From: Chitinophagaceae bacterium | GTDB taxonomy: Bacteria; Bacteroidota; Bacteroidia; Chitinophagales; Chitinophagaceae | Assembly: GCA_016786885.1 (NCBI GenBank) | Contig: JAEUVO010000082.1 | Span: forward strand, 52,940-116,939 | Direction: 5' to 3' | DNA length: 64,000 bases | Shown: in pieces, positions 1 through 8,662 of the stretch | Numbering within the stretch: the first letter of the stretch is position 1 | Layout: each line of letters starts with the position of its first letter | Translations under genes and position numbers: made by a program | The notes under the pieces: model-generated | What the model saw: the letters and a program-made list of their open reading frames with translations, nothing else | The model's database searches: none | Told to the model about the DNA's origin: nothing

Positions 1-1
1 G

Positions 2-625
2 GGCGCCGCTCTCATTGATCTGCAGACAGGATTGATGCTGCAATGGGAACAGAATTTTAAAAAGCTGATTGATGTTGGAGCAGCACTATTTGGCCTTATC
101 CTTTTATTTCCTTTTATGTTATTCATTGCACTGCGGGTAAAACTCTCTTCTAAAGGCTCCATATTTTATTCCCAGGAAAGAATTGGTTACAAGGGTAAGC
201 CATTTACTATGTACAAATTCCGTTCGATGGTTAACGATGCTGAAAAAGATGGCCCCGCCCTTTCTTCTGAAAATGATCCCCGCATTACAAAGTGGGGGAA
301 GGCGATGCGAAAATGGCGGCTGGATGAATTACCCCAACTGTGGAATATTTTACTGGGAGAAATGAGCCTCGTAGGCCCAAGACCTGAACGCAGGTATTAT
401 ATTGACCAGATCATTCCCCGTTATCCTTTTTACAAGTATTTGCTAAAAGTAAAACCAGGATTGACAAGTTGGGGTATGGTACAGTTTGGCTACGCTGAGA
501 ATGTGGAAGAAATGATTGAAAGAAGCAAGTTCGACCTACTATATATTGAGAATATTTCCCTGGCACTGGACTTTAAGATCATGATCCATACTATCAGGAT
601 CATCTTTAAAGGAAAAGGAAAGTAA
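2..625 (+). CDS. Bacterial sugar transferase (undecaprenyl-phosphate sugar phosphotransferase), 5' end outside window
   Basis: The reading frame is open to the left edge, so the gene starts upstream; the TTG at 32 is probably internal. What is visible is the C-terminal catalytic region of the WcaJ/PglC-type family (PF02397). It has a hydrophobic re-entrant or membrane helix around the [13 protein letters not shown] stretch, then the conserved [13 protein letters not shown] and SLVGPRPE motifs. Such enzymes move a sugar-1-phosphate onto undecaprenyl phosphate at the inner membrane to begin exopolysaccharide or O-antigen assembly. The family usually has an N-terminal four-helix membrane domain and a nucleotide-binding-like domain, which would lie off the edge. 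A promoter-like motif at 651 suggests that the next gene has its own transcript. Confidence 0.9.
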   Translation, partial: GAALIDLQTGLMLQWEQNFKKLIDVGAALFGLILLFPFMLFIALRVKLSSKGSIFYSQERIGYKGKPFTMYKFRSMVNDAEKDGPALSSENDPRITKWGKAMRKWRLDELPQLWNILLGEMSLVGPRPERRYYIDQIIPRYPFYKYLLKVKPGLTSWGMVQFGYAENVEEMIERSKFDLLYIENISLALDFKIMIHTIRIIFKGKGK

Positions 626-650
626 GGTATAAAGTATCGGGATTAGGGTT

Positions 651-658
651 TATTTTTG
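651..658 (+). promoter_or_regulatory. Bacteroidota -7 promoter element (TAnnTTTG)
   Basis: TATTTTTG matches the Bacteroidota sigma-A -7 consensus TAnnTTTG. It sits 17 bases before the TTG start of the M1 peptidase gene. I see no clear TTTG -33 element at the usual distance, so this is a half-site call. Confidence 0.4.
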
Positions 659-674
659 AGAAAATACCAATCTC

Positions 675-3500
675 TTGAGAAAATTCGTTTTACTCCTGCT
701 CATTATTCAATGCCAGCTTACCAAAGCATTTTCACAATACTGGCAGCAACAAGTCAATTACAATATCGATGTTTCTCTGAATGATAAAGAACATACATTA
801 ACCGGGTTTGAAAAGATCGAGTATAGTAATAATTCTCCTGACACACTGCGGTTCATCTGGTTCCATCTTTGGCCAAATGCATACAAAAATGATAAAACTG
901 CTTTCAGCGACCAGTTACTGGAAAACGGGAATACAAAATTTTATTTCTCCGGTAAAGATGATAAGGGTTATATCAACAAACTGGACTTTAAAGTAAATAA
1001 TACAACTGCACAAACTGAAGATCACCAGCAGCATATCGATATTGTAAAATTGATTCTTCCTGTTCCCCTTGCCCCCGGGCAAAAAATAATCATCACTACC
1101 CCTTTTCATGTAAAACTCCCTTATAATTATTCAAGAGGCGGGCATGAAGGCCAGAGTTACCAGGCCACACAATGGTATCCCAAACCGGCAGTCTATGACA
1201 AGAATGGATGGCACCCGATGCCCTATCTTGACCAGGGTGAATTTTACAGCGAATTTGGAAACTTTGAAGTAAACATAACTGTCCCCAAAAACTATGTGGT
1301 AGCTGCAACCGGTGAATTACAAAATGCAGACGAAAAACAATGGTTAAAATCAAGAGCATCCTACACATGGGAACCAGTAAATCAAAAAATAAAAACAACC
1401 GGAGGCCAGGTTAAAACAACTGTCCAGTTATATCCAGAGTCAGAAAAGGAAATCAAGATCCTTACTTACAAGCAAAATAATGTACACGATTTTGCCTGGT
1501 TTGCCGACAAACGATTTATTGTTGATCATGACAGCTGTAAGCTGAGCTCCGGTAAAACAGTTGATATTTTCAGTTATTATACCCCTGCACAAAAAGAAAC
1601 CTGGAAGAGTAGTGTCGTTAATGCAAAAGAAGCTATTCAGCATTATTCTTCCTTGGTAGGGGAATATCCATATAATGTAGTAAGTGTGGTGCAGGGACCC
1701 GCAAGTTTTGGCGGCGGCATGGAATATCCTACTATCGCTATTCTGTCACCAGTTGAAGACAGCCATTCACTTGATTATATTATCGCACATGAGGTAGGGC
1801 ACAATTGGTTTTATGGAATACTTAGCAGTAACGAAAGAAAATATCCCTGGATGGATGAAGGCGTCAATTCTTATTACGAAAGTAAATACCGAAATAAAAA
1901 AGATCAACGTTTTACACAACGGACAGAGCAAAATTTTCTGGAAACTTTTATAGTAGAGAAAAAAGATCAGCCTATTGCTACTGCTTCAGAAGATTTTACT
2001 GAAACTAATTATGGTTTGATCGCATATTACAAAGCATCTCAATGGATGACTTACCTGGAAAAAAAATTAGGTACAGATGTCTTCAATAAAGCCATGCAGG
2101 AATATTACAGGCTATGGCAATTCAAACATCCGCAACCTGAAGACCTGAAAAAAGTGCTGGAAGATGTAAGCGGACAAAATCTTGATTCTGCTTTTGCTAT
2201 TTTGCAGCAAAAAGGTAATTTACCGGGAAGAGAAAAGGAAGGAATGGGAATTCAAGGACCGTTGGGTGGTATCAAAGGAATAAATGCTGATAAAAAAACT
2301 GCCATTACCCTTTTACCTGCAGTTGGATTTAATAGTTATGATAAACTAATGGCCGGGCTAACCATTACCAATCTGCGATTCCCTCCCAATCGTCTTCAAT
2401 TTTCATTGATACCCATGTATGGTATTGGATCGAAAAATTTTACCGGCATTGGTTTTGTTAACTACAGCGCCTATCCAAAAGGGATTTTCAGAAAAATTGA
2501 TTTTGGTGTCAGTGGTTCCACTTTTACTATAGATCGATTTAAAGACACCGACAACAATAAGACCTTCCTGAACTTTAGTAAGATAGTGCCGGGGATCAGG
2601 TTGACGCTAAAAGAAAAAACGCCAAGGAGCCAGTTTAACCGTTTTATACAGTTCAAATCATTTCTGTTCAATGAAGATGCTCTTCGGTTTTATCGTGACA
2701 CTGCTATTACAGGAATTGATACTGTCATTTCAACAAAATACAGGACAATAAGTGAAAACAGAACACTAAACCAGCTGCAAATAGTTATTGAAAATAACCG
2801 TGCTTTGTATCCTTACCGGGGTGAACTGAAAGTGGAACAGGGGAAGGATTTTATCCGTACTGCTTTTACCGGCAAGTATTTCTTTAACTATTCCAAAGGA
2901 GGTGGATTAAATGTCCGGTTGTTTGCAGGAAAATTCTTTTACAGCGGCTCCAAAACAATCTCTAAACAATTTGCTACAGACCGCTATCACCTGAATATGA
3001 CAGGAGCCAATGGATACGAAGATTATACTTACAGCGACTATTTTATTGGCCGTAATGAATTTGAAGGCATATACAGTCAACAAATAATGGAACGGGATGG
3101 AGCTTTCAAAGTACGAACAGACCTGCTGGCAGAAAAAGTAGGCAGAACCGATGACTGGCTGGTGGCAGCAAATTTCAGTACTACTATCCCTTCATCTGTA
3201 AATCCATTAACCCTGTTACCGGTGAAAATACCCCTGAAACTATTCTTCGACATTGGCACCTATGCAGAAGCATGGAAACAAAATGCAGAGGTCGATCGTT
3301 TTTTATTTGATGCAGGTCTGCACATTCCTTTACTTAAAGAAACAGTAAATATTTACATACCACTCATATACAGCAGTGTTTACAGGGATTATATTCAATC
3401 TACTATCGAAAAAAGAGGAAGGTTCTGGAAGAAAATTTCTTTCTCCATCGATATTTCTAATTTCAGTTTCAGAAAATTTGACCGCAACCTTGACTTCTAA
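675..3500 (+). CDS. Secreted M1-family metallopeptidase (aminopeptidase-like)
   Basis: 941 residues starting with TTG. A signal peptide (MRKFVLLLLIIQCQLTKAFS) points to export. The zinc site is complete: HEVGH at residues 372-376, followed by E395 in the WMDEGVN context (HExxH-x18-E). Upstream, GGGMEYPT is the equivalent of the GxMEN exopeptidase motif. The C-terminal 400 residues after the catalytic domain are rich in alternating aromatic and polar strands and may form a beta-rich or barrel-like domain; that part I cannot assign. It overlaps the next gene by one base (TAATG), so the two are probably co-translated. It likely trims peptides at the cell envelope. Confidence 0.88.
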   Translation: MRKFVLLLLIIQCQLTKAFSQYWQQQVNYNIDVSLNDKEHTLTGFEKIEYSNNSPDTLRFIWFHLWPNAYKNDKTAFSDQLLENGNTKFYFSGKDDKGYINKLDFKVNNTTAQTEDHQQHIDIVKLILPVPLAPGQKIIITTPFHVKLPYNYSRGGHEGQSYQATQWYPKPAVYDKNGWHPMPYLDQGEFYSEFGNFEVNITVPKNYVVAATGELQNADEKQWLKSRASYTWEPVNQKIKTTGGQVKTTVQLYPESEKEIKILTYKQNNVHDFAWFADKRFIVDHDSCKLSSGKTVDIFSYYTPAQKETWKSSVVNAKEAIQHYSSLVGEYPYNVVSVVQGPASFGGGMEYPTIAILSPVEDSHSLDYIIAHEVGHNWFYGILSSNERKYPWMDEGVNSYYESKYRNKKDQRFTQRTEQNFLETFIVEKKDQPIATASEDFTETNYGLIAYYKASQWMTYLEKKLGTDVFNKAMQEYYRLWQFKHPQPEDLKKVLEDVSGQNLDSAFAILQQKGNLPGREKEGMGIQGPLGGIKGINADKKTAITLLPAVGFNSYDKLMAGLTITNLRFPPNRLQFSLIPMYGIGSKNFTGIGFVNYSAYPKGIFRKIDFGVSGSTFTIDRFKDTDNNKTFLNFSKIVPGIRLTLKEKTPRSQFNRFIQFKSFLFNEDALRFYRDTAITGIDTVISTKYRTISENRTLNQLQIVIENNRALYPYRGELKVEQGKDFIRTAFTGKYFFNYSKGGGLNVRLFAGKFFYSGSKTISKQFATDRYHLNMTGANGYEDYTYSDYFIGRNEFEGIYSQQIMERDGAFKVRTDLLAEKVGRTDDWLVAANFSTTIPSSVNPLTLLPVKIPLKLFFDIGTYAEAWKQNAEVDRFLFDAGLHIPLLKETVNIYIPLIYSSVYRDYIQSTIEKRGRFWKKISFSIDISNFSFRKFDRNLDF

Positions 3501-4420
3501 TGGGTGATAAACTCGATATACAATACCTTACCCGGCGACAGATCGACAAGCAGAAATGGGATGCCTGCATAGATAAAGCTGACAACGGGCTGATCTATGC
3601 ATATTCTTTTTACCTGGACTGCATGGCAGCGCAATGGGATGGCCTCATTTTAAATGACTATGAAGCGGTGATGCCGCTTACCTGGAACAGGAAATACGGC
3701 ATTAATTATCTGCATCAACCCTTTTTAACTGCACAACTGGGAGTATTCGGTAACAAAATCTCTGAACGACAGGTGGGGGATTTTATTCAATCAATTCCTT
3801 TTTCATTCAGATACATTGACATATCACTGAACAGCGGAAATATTTCAGGAGCTCCTACCGGTTTCTCCATTCACAGAAGTAATTATGTGCTCAGGCTAAA
3901 TAAATCTTACGAAGACATTTATCAAAACTACCGGGATAATATCAAAAGGAATATCCGTAAAGCGGTACAGGCCGGATGTGCTGTTCAGAAAGATTTTGAC
4001 GTGGAGAAGGTAATTGAACTGGCTATTCAGCAAATGCAGGATCATGATAAAGACGCAGCCGATAATGTAAACAGGTTTCGTAAGCTGTATCACTACCTAC
4101 ATGATAAACAAATGGCTGTTACCTATGGTATTTCATTGAATAATGAATTGCTGGCATCCTGTGTATTCTTCTTTTCACATAACAGGGCATATTATATATT
4201 GGTTGGCAATCATCCCAACGGAAAAACAATCGGCGCCTCACATGCTTTGATTGACGCCTTTATTAAAGACCATGCAGGGAAAAATATGTTACTTGATTTT
4301 GAAGGTTCGGATATCCGGAACCTGGCATTTTTCTACAGTAGTTTTGGAGCTTCTCATGAAGTATATCCGGCAGTAAAAGTCAACCGGCTGCCATTTTACC
4401 TGAAATGGATGAAGAGATAA
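3500..4420 (+). CDS. GNAT/FemAB-like acyltransferase
   Basis: 306 residues. The start codon shares a base with the stop of the M1 peptidase. The middle of the protein has YQNYRDNIKRNIRKAVQAG, the usual substrate-binding segment of FemAB-like (double-GNAT, PF13480-type) proteins, and the C-terminus has a GNAT-like end (GASHALIDAFIKDH, then LLDFEGSDIRNLAFFYSSFGA). No signal peptide or membrane helix is seen, so it is cytoplasmic. Family members transfer aminoacyl or acyl groups to peptidoglycan precursors, lipids or small molecules; the substrate here is unknown. The gene ends 15 bases before the end of the convergent ispD. Confidence 0.72.
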   Translation: MGDKLDIQYLTRRQIDKQKWDACIDKADNGLIYAYSFYLDCMAAQWDGLILNDYEAVMPLTWNRKYGINYLHQPFLTAQLGVFGNKISERQVGDFIQSIPFSFRYIDISLNSGNISGAPTGFSIHRSNYVLRLNKSYEDIYQNYRDNIKRNIRKAVQAGCAVQKDFDVEKVIELAIQQMQDHDKDAADNVNRFRKLYHYLHDKQMAVTYGISLNNELLASCVFFFSHNRAYYILVGNHPNGKTIGASHALIDAFIKDHAGKNMLLDFEGSDIRNLAFFYSSFGASHEVYPAVKVNRLPFYLKWMKR

Positions 4421-4434
4421 ACATCGTTCTTACC

Positions 4435-5106
4435 TTACCTTCTTCCGTCAATTATTCTTTCTGCAATAAGAAGGTCAACAGGCCGTGTAATTTTTATATT
4501 GTTCTCCTCTCCTTCTATTAGGGAAACTTTCATACCATAAGATTCAGCTACGGTTGCCTCGTCTGTGAATTTGTCCTTATAATCGATCTGAAACGCCGGT
4601 ACGATTATTTTACTGTGAAAAGTTTGCGGGGTCTGAATCAGCATAACCTTATTCCTGTCAAAAGCAGTGTTACCTTCCTCAGTTATTAAACGAATACTAT
4701 CCTTTGAAACCACAGCAGGGATGGCAGTTCCGGTTTCTACGGCCAGCTGATAACAGCGATAGATCAGGTCCTTTGTTAGCAGGCACCTCACTCCGTCATG
4801 CACAAAAACAATTGATTCACCTTCCACTAATCCCAGTCCATTTTTTACGGATTGAAATCTTGTATCACCTCCTGCTGTAATTTTTATCCTGTCCTTATCA
4901 AAATAAGCATCGATTATTTCTTGCCCCATATCAGTATAATCAACTGGCAAAACAAGGATAATTTGTAAGTCTGTATAAGCTTCCAGGAAAACCTTCAATG
5001 TATAATAAAGTACCGGCTTATCTTTCAGCAGCATGAATTGCTTTGGGGTATTGCCTCCCATTCTTACCCCGGCACCTCCGGCTACTATAATTGCATACTT
5101 TTTCAT
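4435..5106 (-). CDS. ispD: 2-C-methyl-D-erythritol 4-phosphate cytidylyltransferase
   Basis: 223 residues, normal length for the family. The N-terminal nucleotide-binding loop AGGAGVRMGGNTPKQF (residues 9-24) and the signature VHDGVR (102-107) identify IspD. It joins CTP and MEP to give CDP-methylerythritol, the third step of the non-mevalonate isoprenoid route, in the cytoplasm. The motif carries G where many homologues have A (VHDAAR), which I believe is tolerated in Bacteroidota. A TACATTTG -7-like motif lies just upstream (5111-5118, minus). The gene lies downstream of the peptidase gene on the same strand with a 30-base gap. Confidence 0.93.
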   Translation of the reverse strand: MKKYAIIVAGGAGVRMGGNTPKQFMLLKDKPVLYYTLKVFLEAYTDLQIILVLPVDYTDMGQEIIDAYFDKDRIKITAGGDTRFQSVKNGLGLVEGESIVFVHDGVRCLLTKDLIYRCYQLAVETGTAIPAVVSKDSIRLITEEGNTAFDRNKVMLIQTPQTFHSKIIVPAFQIDYKDKFTDEATVAESYGMKVSLIEGEENNIKITRPVDLLIAERIIDGRR

Positions 5107-5136
5107 AGGTCAAATGTAACTGTAATGAACTAAGAA

Positions 5137-6090
5137 TTATTTATAGATCGAAACTTCATTCCTTCCGTCACTGCATTTCATCCCCCTGTACATTCCTTCA
5201 CTGTTAAAAATCATAGCCACATTTCCTTTTGCATCCACACCAATCATTCCCCCCTCTCCATCTATCTTCAATAATTTATCATGCACAACTATATGCATCG
5301 CCTCATGCAATGAAAGTCCTTTATATTCCATCAGGCAACTCACATCATAAGCTGTTACTGCCCGGATAAAAGGTTCTCCATGCCCGGTGCAACTGATAGC
5401 ACAGGTTCTATTATTGGCATAAGTGCCTGCACCAATTATAGGGCTGTCACCCACCCTACCCCATTTTTTGTTGGTCATTCCACCGGTACTGGTTGCTGCT
5501 GCAATATTTCCATTCTTGTCCAATGCTACTGCTCCAACTGTACCAAATTTTTTGTCTGCCTGACCGGCAGGCATGTCTTTCACTGAAACATTATGATCTA
5601 ATGCTGCCTCATCAGTTCCCTGCAGTTGTTTCCATTGATCATATCTGAATGATGAAAAGAAATAATCATCTTTCTCCGTTTTAATTGCCTGCGAAAGTGC
5701 AAAGTCATAAGCCCCCTGCCCGTTCAGCATTACATGCTGACTTTTCGTCATTACAGCATAAGCCAGTTCCACCGGGTTCTTTATATTTCTCACTGCTGAT
5801 ACAGCACCTGCCATCAACGTTTCACCATCCATAATAGAAGCATCCATCTCCTGGCTTCCATCTGCAGCAAATACAGAACCTCTCCCTGCATTGAACAGGA
5901 TGCAATCTTCCAGCGATGTTACAGCCGCTTTTACGGCATCCACCGATGAAATACCTTTCTCCAGCAAAGCATACCCGGCTATTAATGCCTGCTCCAATGC
6001 ATCTGTATATGCCTTCTCAAGGTCAGCTGTCATATCAGATCGCAGAATAGTTCCTGCACCGCCGTGTATTGCAATTGTAAAATCAGACAT
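5137..6090 (-). CDS. Isoaspartyl peptidase / plant-type L-asparaginase (Ntn hydrolase)
   Basis: 317 residues. The GTVGAVAL motif places the autocleavage site between G183 and T184; T184 would become the N-terminal nucleophile of the beta subunit. Downstream TSTGGMTNK and GRVGDSPIIGAGTYA are the family's substrate-binding loops, and HGGAG at the N-terminus is also typical. The enzyme hydrolyses beta-aspartyl dipeptides and L-asparagine. With cyanophycinase and CphA in the same window, a likely use is splitting beta-Asp-Arg released from cyanophycin (inference). The linker just before the cleavage site contains a palindrome-encoded MPAGQA segment, described separately. No signal peptide is seen, so it is probably cytoplasmic. 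Confidence 0.92.
   Translation of the reverse strand: MSDFTIAIHGGAGTILRSDMTADLEKAYTDALEQALIAGYALLEKGISSVDAVKAAVTSLEDCILFNAGRGSVFAADGSQEMDASIMDGETLMAGAVSAVRNIKNPVELAYAVMTKSQHVMLNGQGAYDFALSQAIKTEKDDYFFSSFRYDQWKQLQGTDEAALDHNVSVKDMPAGQADKKFGTVGAVALDKNGNIAAATSTGGMTNKKWGRVGDSPIIGAGTYANNRTCAISCTGHGEPFIRAVTAYDVSCLMEYKGLSLHEAMHIVVHDKLLKIDGEGGMIGVDAKGNVAMIFNSEGMYRGMKCSDGRNEVSIYK
5557..5573. repeat. Palindrome inside the isoaspartyl peptidase gene
   Basis: TGCCTG-ACCGG-CAGGCA: 6-bp arms around a 5-base centre. On the minus strand it encodes residues 173-178 (MPAGQA) of the peptidase linker, directly upstream of the self-cleavage site. GC-rich palindromes of this kind are usually found between genes in this phylum. 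Confidence 0.7.
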
Positions 6091-6154
6091 AGGGGTAAGA
6101 GGGTATTTAATAACAAACGAAATTAGGTATTTTGTACCCGAAATCTAAAGACAG

Positions 6155-6829
6155 ATGTTCAGAAAAAAGCTATCAGGTTCCGATTTACTATTGATCGCAG
6201 CAAATCTTTTTCCTGTTTTTGGCGTATGGTTCCTGGGGTGGAATGCCACAGAAGCGTTTATCGTTTATGCGCTGGAAACGCTGATCGTTGGAATCCTTAC
6301 TGTCGTAAAATTGTTAATCGCCACTTTTGCACGGGGAAAGGATGACTGGTATGCTAATGGCAGCAGCTCAAGGCAAAGTGGCCTGTTTTTTATTTTCTTC
6401 TTTGTACTTCATTTTGGGATTTTTGCAGCCGTTCAAACCACTATCTTCTCACAAGCAGCAGGCATTACTCCGGCTAATAGTGGTGCAATGCATTTCTTTT
6501 TCAAGTGGTATACTTATATCAATAATGAAATCGGGTATATGCTTAGTGCATTTATTGTGAGCTATATCGCAAGGAGTTTCATACCGTTCATACTTAATGG
6601 AGATTACAAAAGGATGTCGATGATGGTAATCATGTTCCAGCCTTACGGACGAATTTTTATCCAGCAATTCACCGTTATCCTGGGCAGTATGTTTCTTAGC
6701 CTTGGTATAGACAAAGCATTCATACTCATCTTTGCATTGATAAAGACTGCCTTTGAATTATTTATTGATTATGACAGTTTGTTGAGAAAAGCTGAGGAAA
6801 ATATCAAAAAAAAATCATTCAAGGAGTAG
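6155..6829 (+). CDS. Integral membrane protein, DUF6498-like
   Basis: 224 residues with about six hydrophobic helices: residues about 11-30, 35-57, 75-100, 115-140, 165-185 and 187-205. The N-terminal LIAANLFPVFGVWFLGW segment and the following YALETLIVGILTVVK resemble the uncharacterised DUF6498 membrane family as I remember it; I cannot confirm this without a profile search. No catalytic motif is visible. The end is basic (KKKSF), which suggests a cytoplasmic C-terminus. It is divergent from the peptidase gene (64-base gap) and its last 15 bases overlap the end of the convergent heptose kinase gene. Confidence 0.6.
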   Translation: MFRKKLSGSDLLLIAANLFPVFGVWFLGWNATEAFIVYALETLIVGILTVVKLLIATFARGKDDWYANGSSSRQSGLFFIFFFVLHFGIFAAVQTTIFSQAAGITPANSGAMHFFFKWYTYINNEIGYMLSAFIVSYIARSFIPFILNGDYKRMSMMVIMFQPYGRIFIQQFTVILGSMFLSLGIDKAFILIFALIKTAFELFIDYDSLLRKAEENIKKKSFKE

Positions 6830-7804
6830 CTCACACTCTCTAAGTAATTTTTCCTTATTGATAGCCACAGTGCCTACTTCTTCACAAACCAATCCACCTG
6901 CAATATTAGCTATACCGGCCATCAGTTTTACATTTTTGGTTGCCGCATAAACCAATGAAGCAACTGCAACTACAGTATCACCCGCCCCGGATACGTCGGC
7001 AATGTTCCGAATATGAGAAGGTATGATGAAGCCATGATTCTCTTCCTGGCAGAATACTCCTTTTTCAGAAAGTGTGATAAAGGAAATTTTATGCGATAAC
7101 TTCTTTGAAAGTTCCCGGTGTATATTTTGCAGTGCCGGTTCATTTACTTCGTCGGCTATAAGATTCAATCCTTCCTTTACTTCTTTAAGGTTTGGTTTAA
7201 AAATATCGACTCCTTTATAAGAGAAAAAATTCTTTCGTTTCGGGTCAACTGCAGTAACAATTCCGTTTTGCTTGCACAATTCAATGATCTTACTGATTAC
7301 ATTTTCTGTCAGTACTCCCTTATTATAATCCTCAAAAATGATGGCATCAGGTTGCTCAGACCTGATATACGCTGCTGTTTTTTCTAGTAAGGCCATTTCT
7401 TCTGCGACATCCAGGTCACGGGTTACTTCTGCATCTAACCTCATCATTTGCTGGCTCCGGCTTATGATACGGGTCTTATTAGTTGTGATCCTTGTCTTGC
7501 TGGAAATGATGTAAGAAGTATCTATTTTATTATCCTGAAGAAGCTGTTTTAAAATAATAGCATCATCATCATCACCTGTAACAGATAACAAGGTCACTGT
7601 TGCATTTAATGACCTGCAATTAAGCGCTACATTTCCCGCTCCGCCAATCCTGTATTCTTTATTCTGAACTGTAACGACCGGCACGGGTGCTTCCGGAGAA
7701 ATTCGTTCCACCTTACCCCACATGTAGGTATCCAGCATTACATCGCCAATTACCCCGATCTTAACAGCAGAAAATGAGTCGAAAAGTTTCTTAAAATCTT
7801 CCAT
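6815..7804 (-). CDS. rfaE1: D-glycero-beta-D-manno-heptose-7-phosphate kinase (PfkB family)
   Basis: 329 residues from the ATG at 7804; the frame extends 15 codons further upstream, but MEDFKKLFD is the start that fits the family. The order GDVMLDTYMWG, ERISPEAPVPV, GGAGNVALN and the C-terminal SGAGDT (catalytic Asp) is that of the kinase half of HldE. The cytidylyl/adenylyltransferase half is absent, so this is the stand-alone kinase form; the partner HldC-type gene should lie elsewhere. It makes heptose-1,7-bisphosphate for ADP-heptose, a lipopolysaccharide core precursor, which fits the kdtA gene in this window. Ribokinase-family relatives are the alternative, but the PEAPVP motif argues for the heptose enzyme. 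Confidence 0.87.
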   Translation of the reverse strand: MEDFKKLFDSFSAVKIGVIGDVMLDTYMWGKVERISPEAPVPVVTVQNKEYRIGGAGNVALNCRSLNATVTLLSVTGDDDDAIILKQLLQDNKIDTSYIISSKTRITTNKTRIISRSQQMMRLDAEVTRDLDVAEEMALLEKTAAYIRSEQPDAIIFEDYNKGVLTENVISKIIELCKQNGIVTAVDPKRKNFFSYKGVDIFKPNLKEVKEGLNLIADEVNEPALQNIHRELSKKLSHKISFITLSEKGVFCQEENHGFIIPSHIRNIADVSGAGDTVVAVASLVYAATKNVKLMAGIANIAGGLVCEEVGTVAINKEKLLRECELLLE

Positions 7805-7850
7805 ACCCCAAAATAAGGCAATATTTTGTTTGCACAGAAGGGGCAGCAAA

Positions 7851-7876
7851 TAAAAAAGCCCTGTTGTCGCAGGGCT
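7851..7876 (-). terminator. Rho-independent terminator after the OmpH-like gene
   Basis: Minus-strand hairpin AGCCCTG / CAGGGCT (7-bp stem, 6-base loop, 7857-7876) followed by five or more U. It lies 19 bases past the stop of the OmpH-like gene. Confidence 0.85.
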
Positions 7877-7894
7877 TTCAGAATGTATTGCTAC

Positions 7895-8512
7895 CTAGTT
7901 TTTTTTATTCTTATACATATCATTCAGCCCTTTCACCACATCCGAAGTAATATTGAAGGCTGTGTCCTTGTAGTAAAATAATCCCTGCTCGTAGGCCACG
8001 ATATAGGAGAAGTCCTTAGTCTTATTATATTCATTGAGGAAACTCTCAATTTTAGTTTTTATTTCATTCTGCCTTCTCATTACAAAATCACTGTACTCAG
8101 AATCTAAAGTTTGTTTTCGGTTTTTCATCTGGTCGTCCAGGTTTTTTATCTCCCGGCCTGCGTTTTCGGATTGCTCTTCGGTCATGTTTCCTGAATTAGC
8201 CTGCTGCTGAAAATAATTATACTTCTGCTGTAAATTCTTAGAAAGCCTCTCCATTTCACTATTTATCGCATCCTCTCTTTTGAGCATTTCAGCCTTCAGG
8301 TCCTTCACCATATCAAAGTTGGCAGCTAAAGAATCCATCTCAAAATAGGCGATCTTGAAACTACCATTTTTGGTGTTAGCTTCATTACCTCTCTCCTTAG
8401 GCTTTCCATTCTTATCACTTTTCTGCCCTGCAAAATGTGTAAACAGTAGATACCCTGCTACAAGGGTCAACAGCACATTCCAGATAAGTAAACCATTTTT
8501 CATCAAATTCAT
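7895..8512 (-). CDS. OmpH/Skp-family periplasmic chaperone-like protein
   Basis: 205 residues; ATG at 8512, with a second possible ATG at 8503. An N-terminal hydrophobic segment (LLIWNVLLTLVAGYLLF) acts as membrane anchor or uncleaved signal. Then IAYFEMDSLAANFDMVKD resembles the start of Skp/OmpH (PF03938), followed by a long charged coiled coil (residues about 70-150, many K, E and Q). The C-terminal part (FSYIVAYEQGLFYYKDTAFNIT) matches the usual Bacteroidota OmpH ending. Such proteins hold unfolded outer-membrane proteins in the periplasm. It has its own terminator; a TATATTTG -7-like element lies upstream (8541-8548, minus). Confidence 0.82.
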   Translation of the reverse strand: MNLMKNGLLIWNVLLTLVAGYLLFTHFAGQKSDKNGKPKERGNEANTKNGSFKIAYFEMDSLAANFDMVKDLKAEMLKREDAINSEMERLSKNLQQKYNYFQQQANSGNMTEEQSENAGREIKNLDDQMKNRKQTLDSEYSDFVMRRQNEIKTKIESFLNEYNKTKDFSYIVAYEQGLFYYKDTAFNITSDVVKGLNDMYKNKKN

Positions 8513-8598
8513 TTTTACAAAATAACTACGAATTGGCGGGCAAATATAAGGAATCAGTTACTTTATGAAAGCCTTAACAGGCCTTAATCCGAATAAAA

Positions 8599-8623
8599 AA
8601 GGAGTAAGAAAATCTTACTCCTT
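8599..8623 (-). terminator. Rho-independent terminator of rpoBC
   Basis: Perfect 11-bp stem AAGGAGTAAGA / TCTTACTCCTT with a 3-base loop, followed on the minus strand by a run of U (A-run 8595-8600 on plus). It lies 40 bases after the rpoC stop. Confidence 0.9.
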
Positions 8624-8662
8624 ATATCCATTTAATCTCACAGATTTAAGCTTGTGATATTA

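Noticed and set aside
7118..7387. Plus-strand open frame inside the heptose kinase gene
   Set aside because: It is antisense to a conserved kinase domain and has no start signals or family features.
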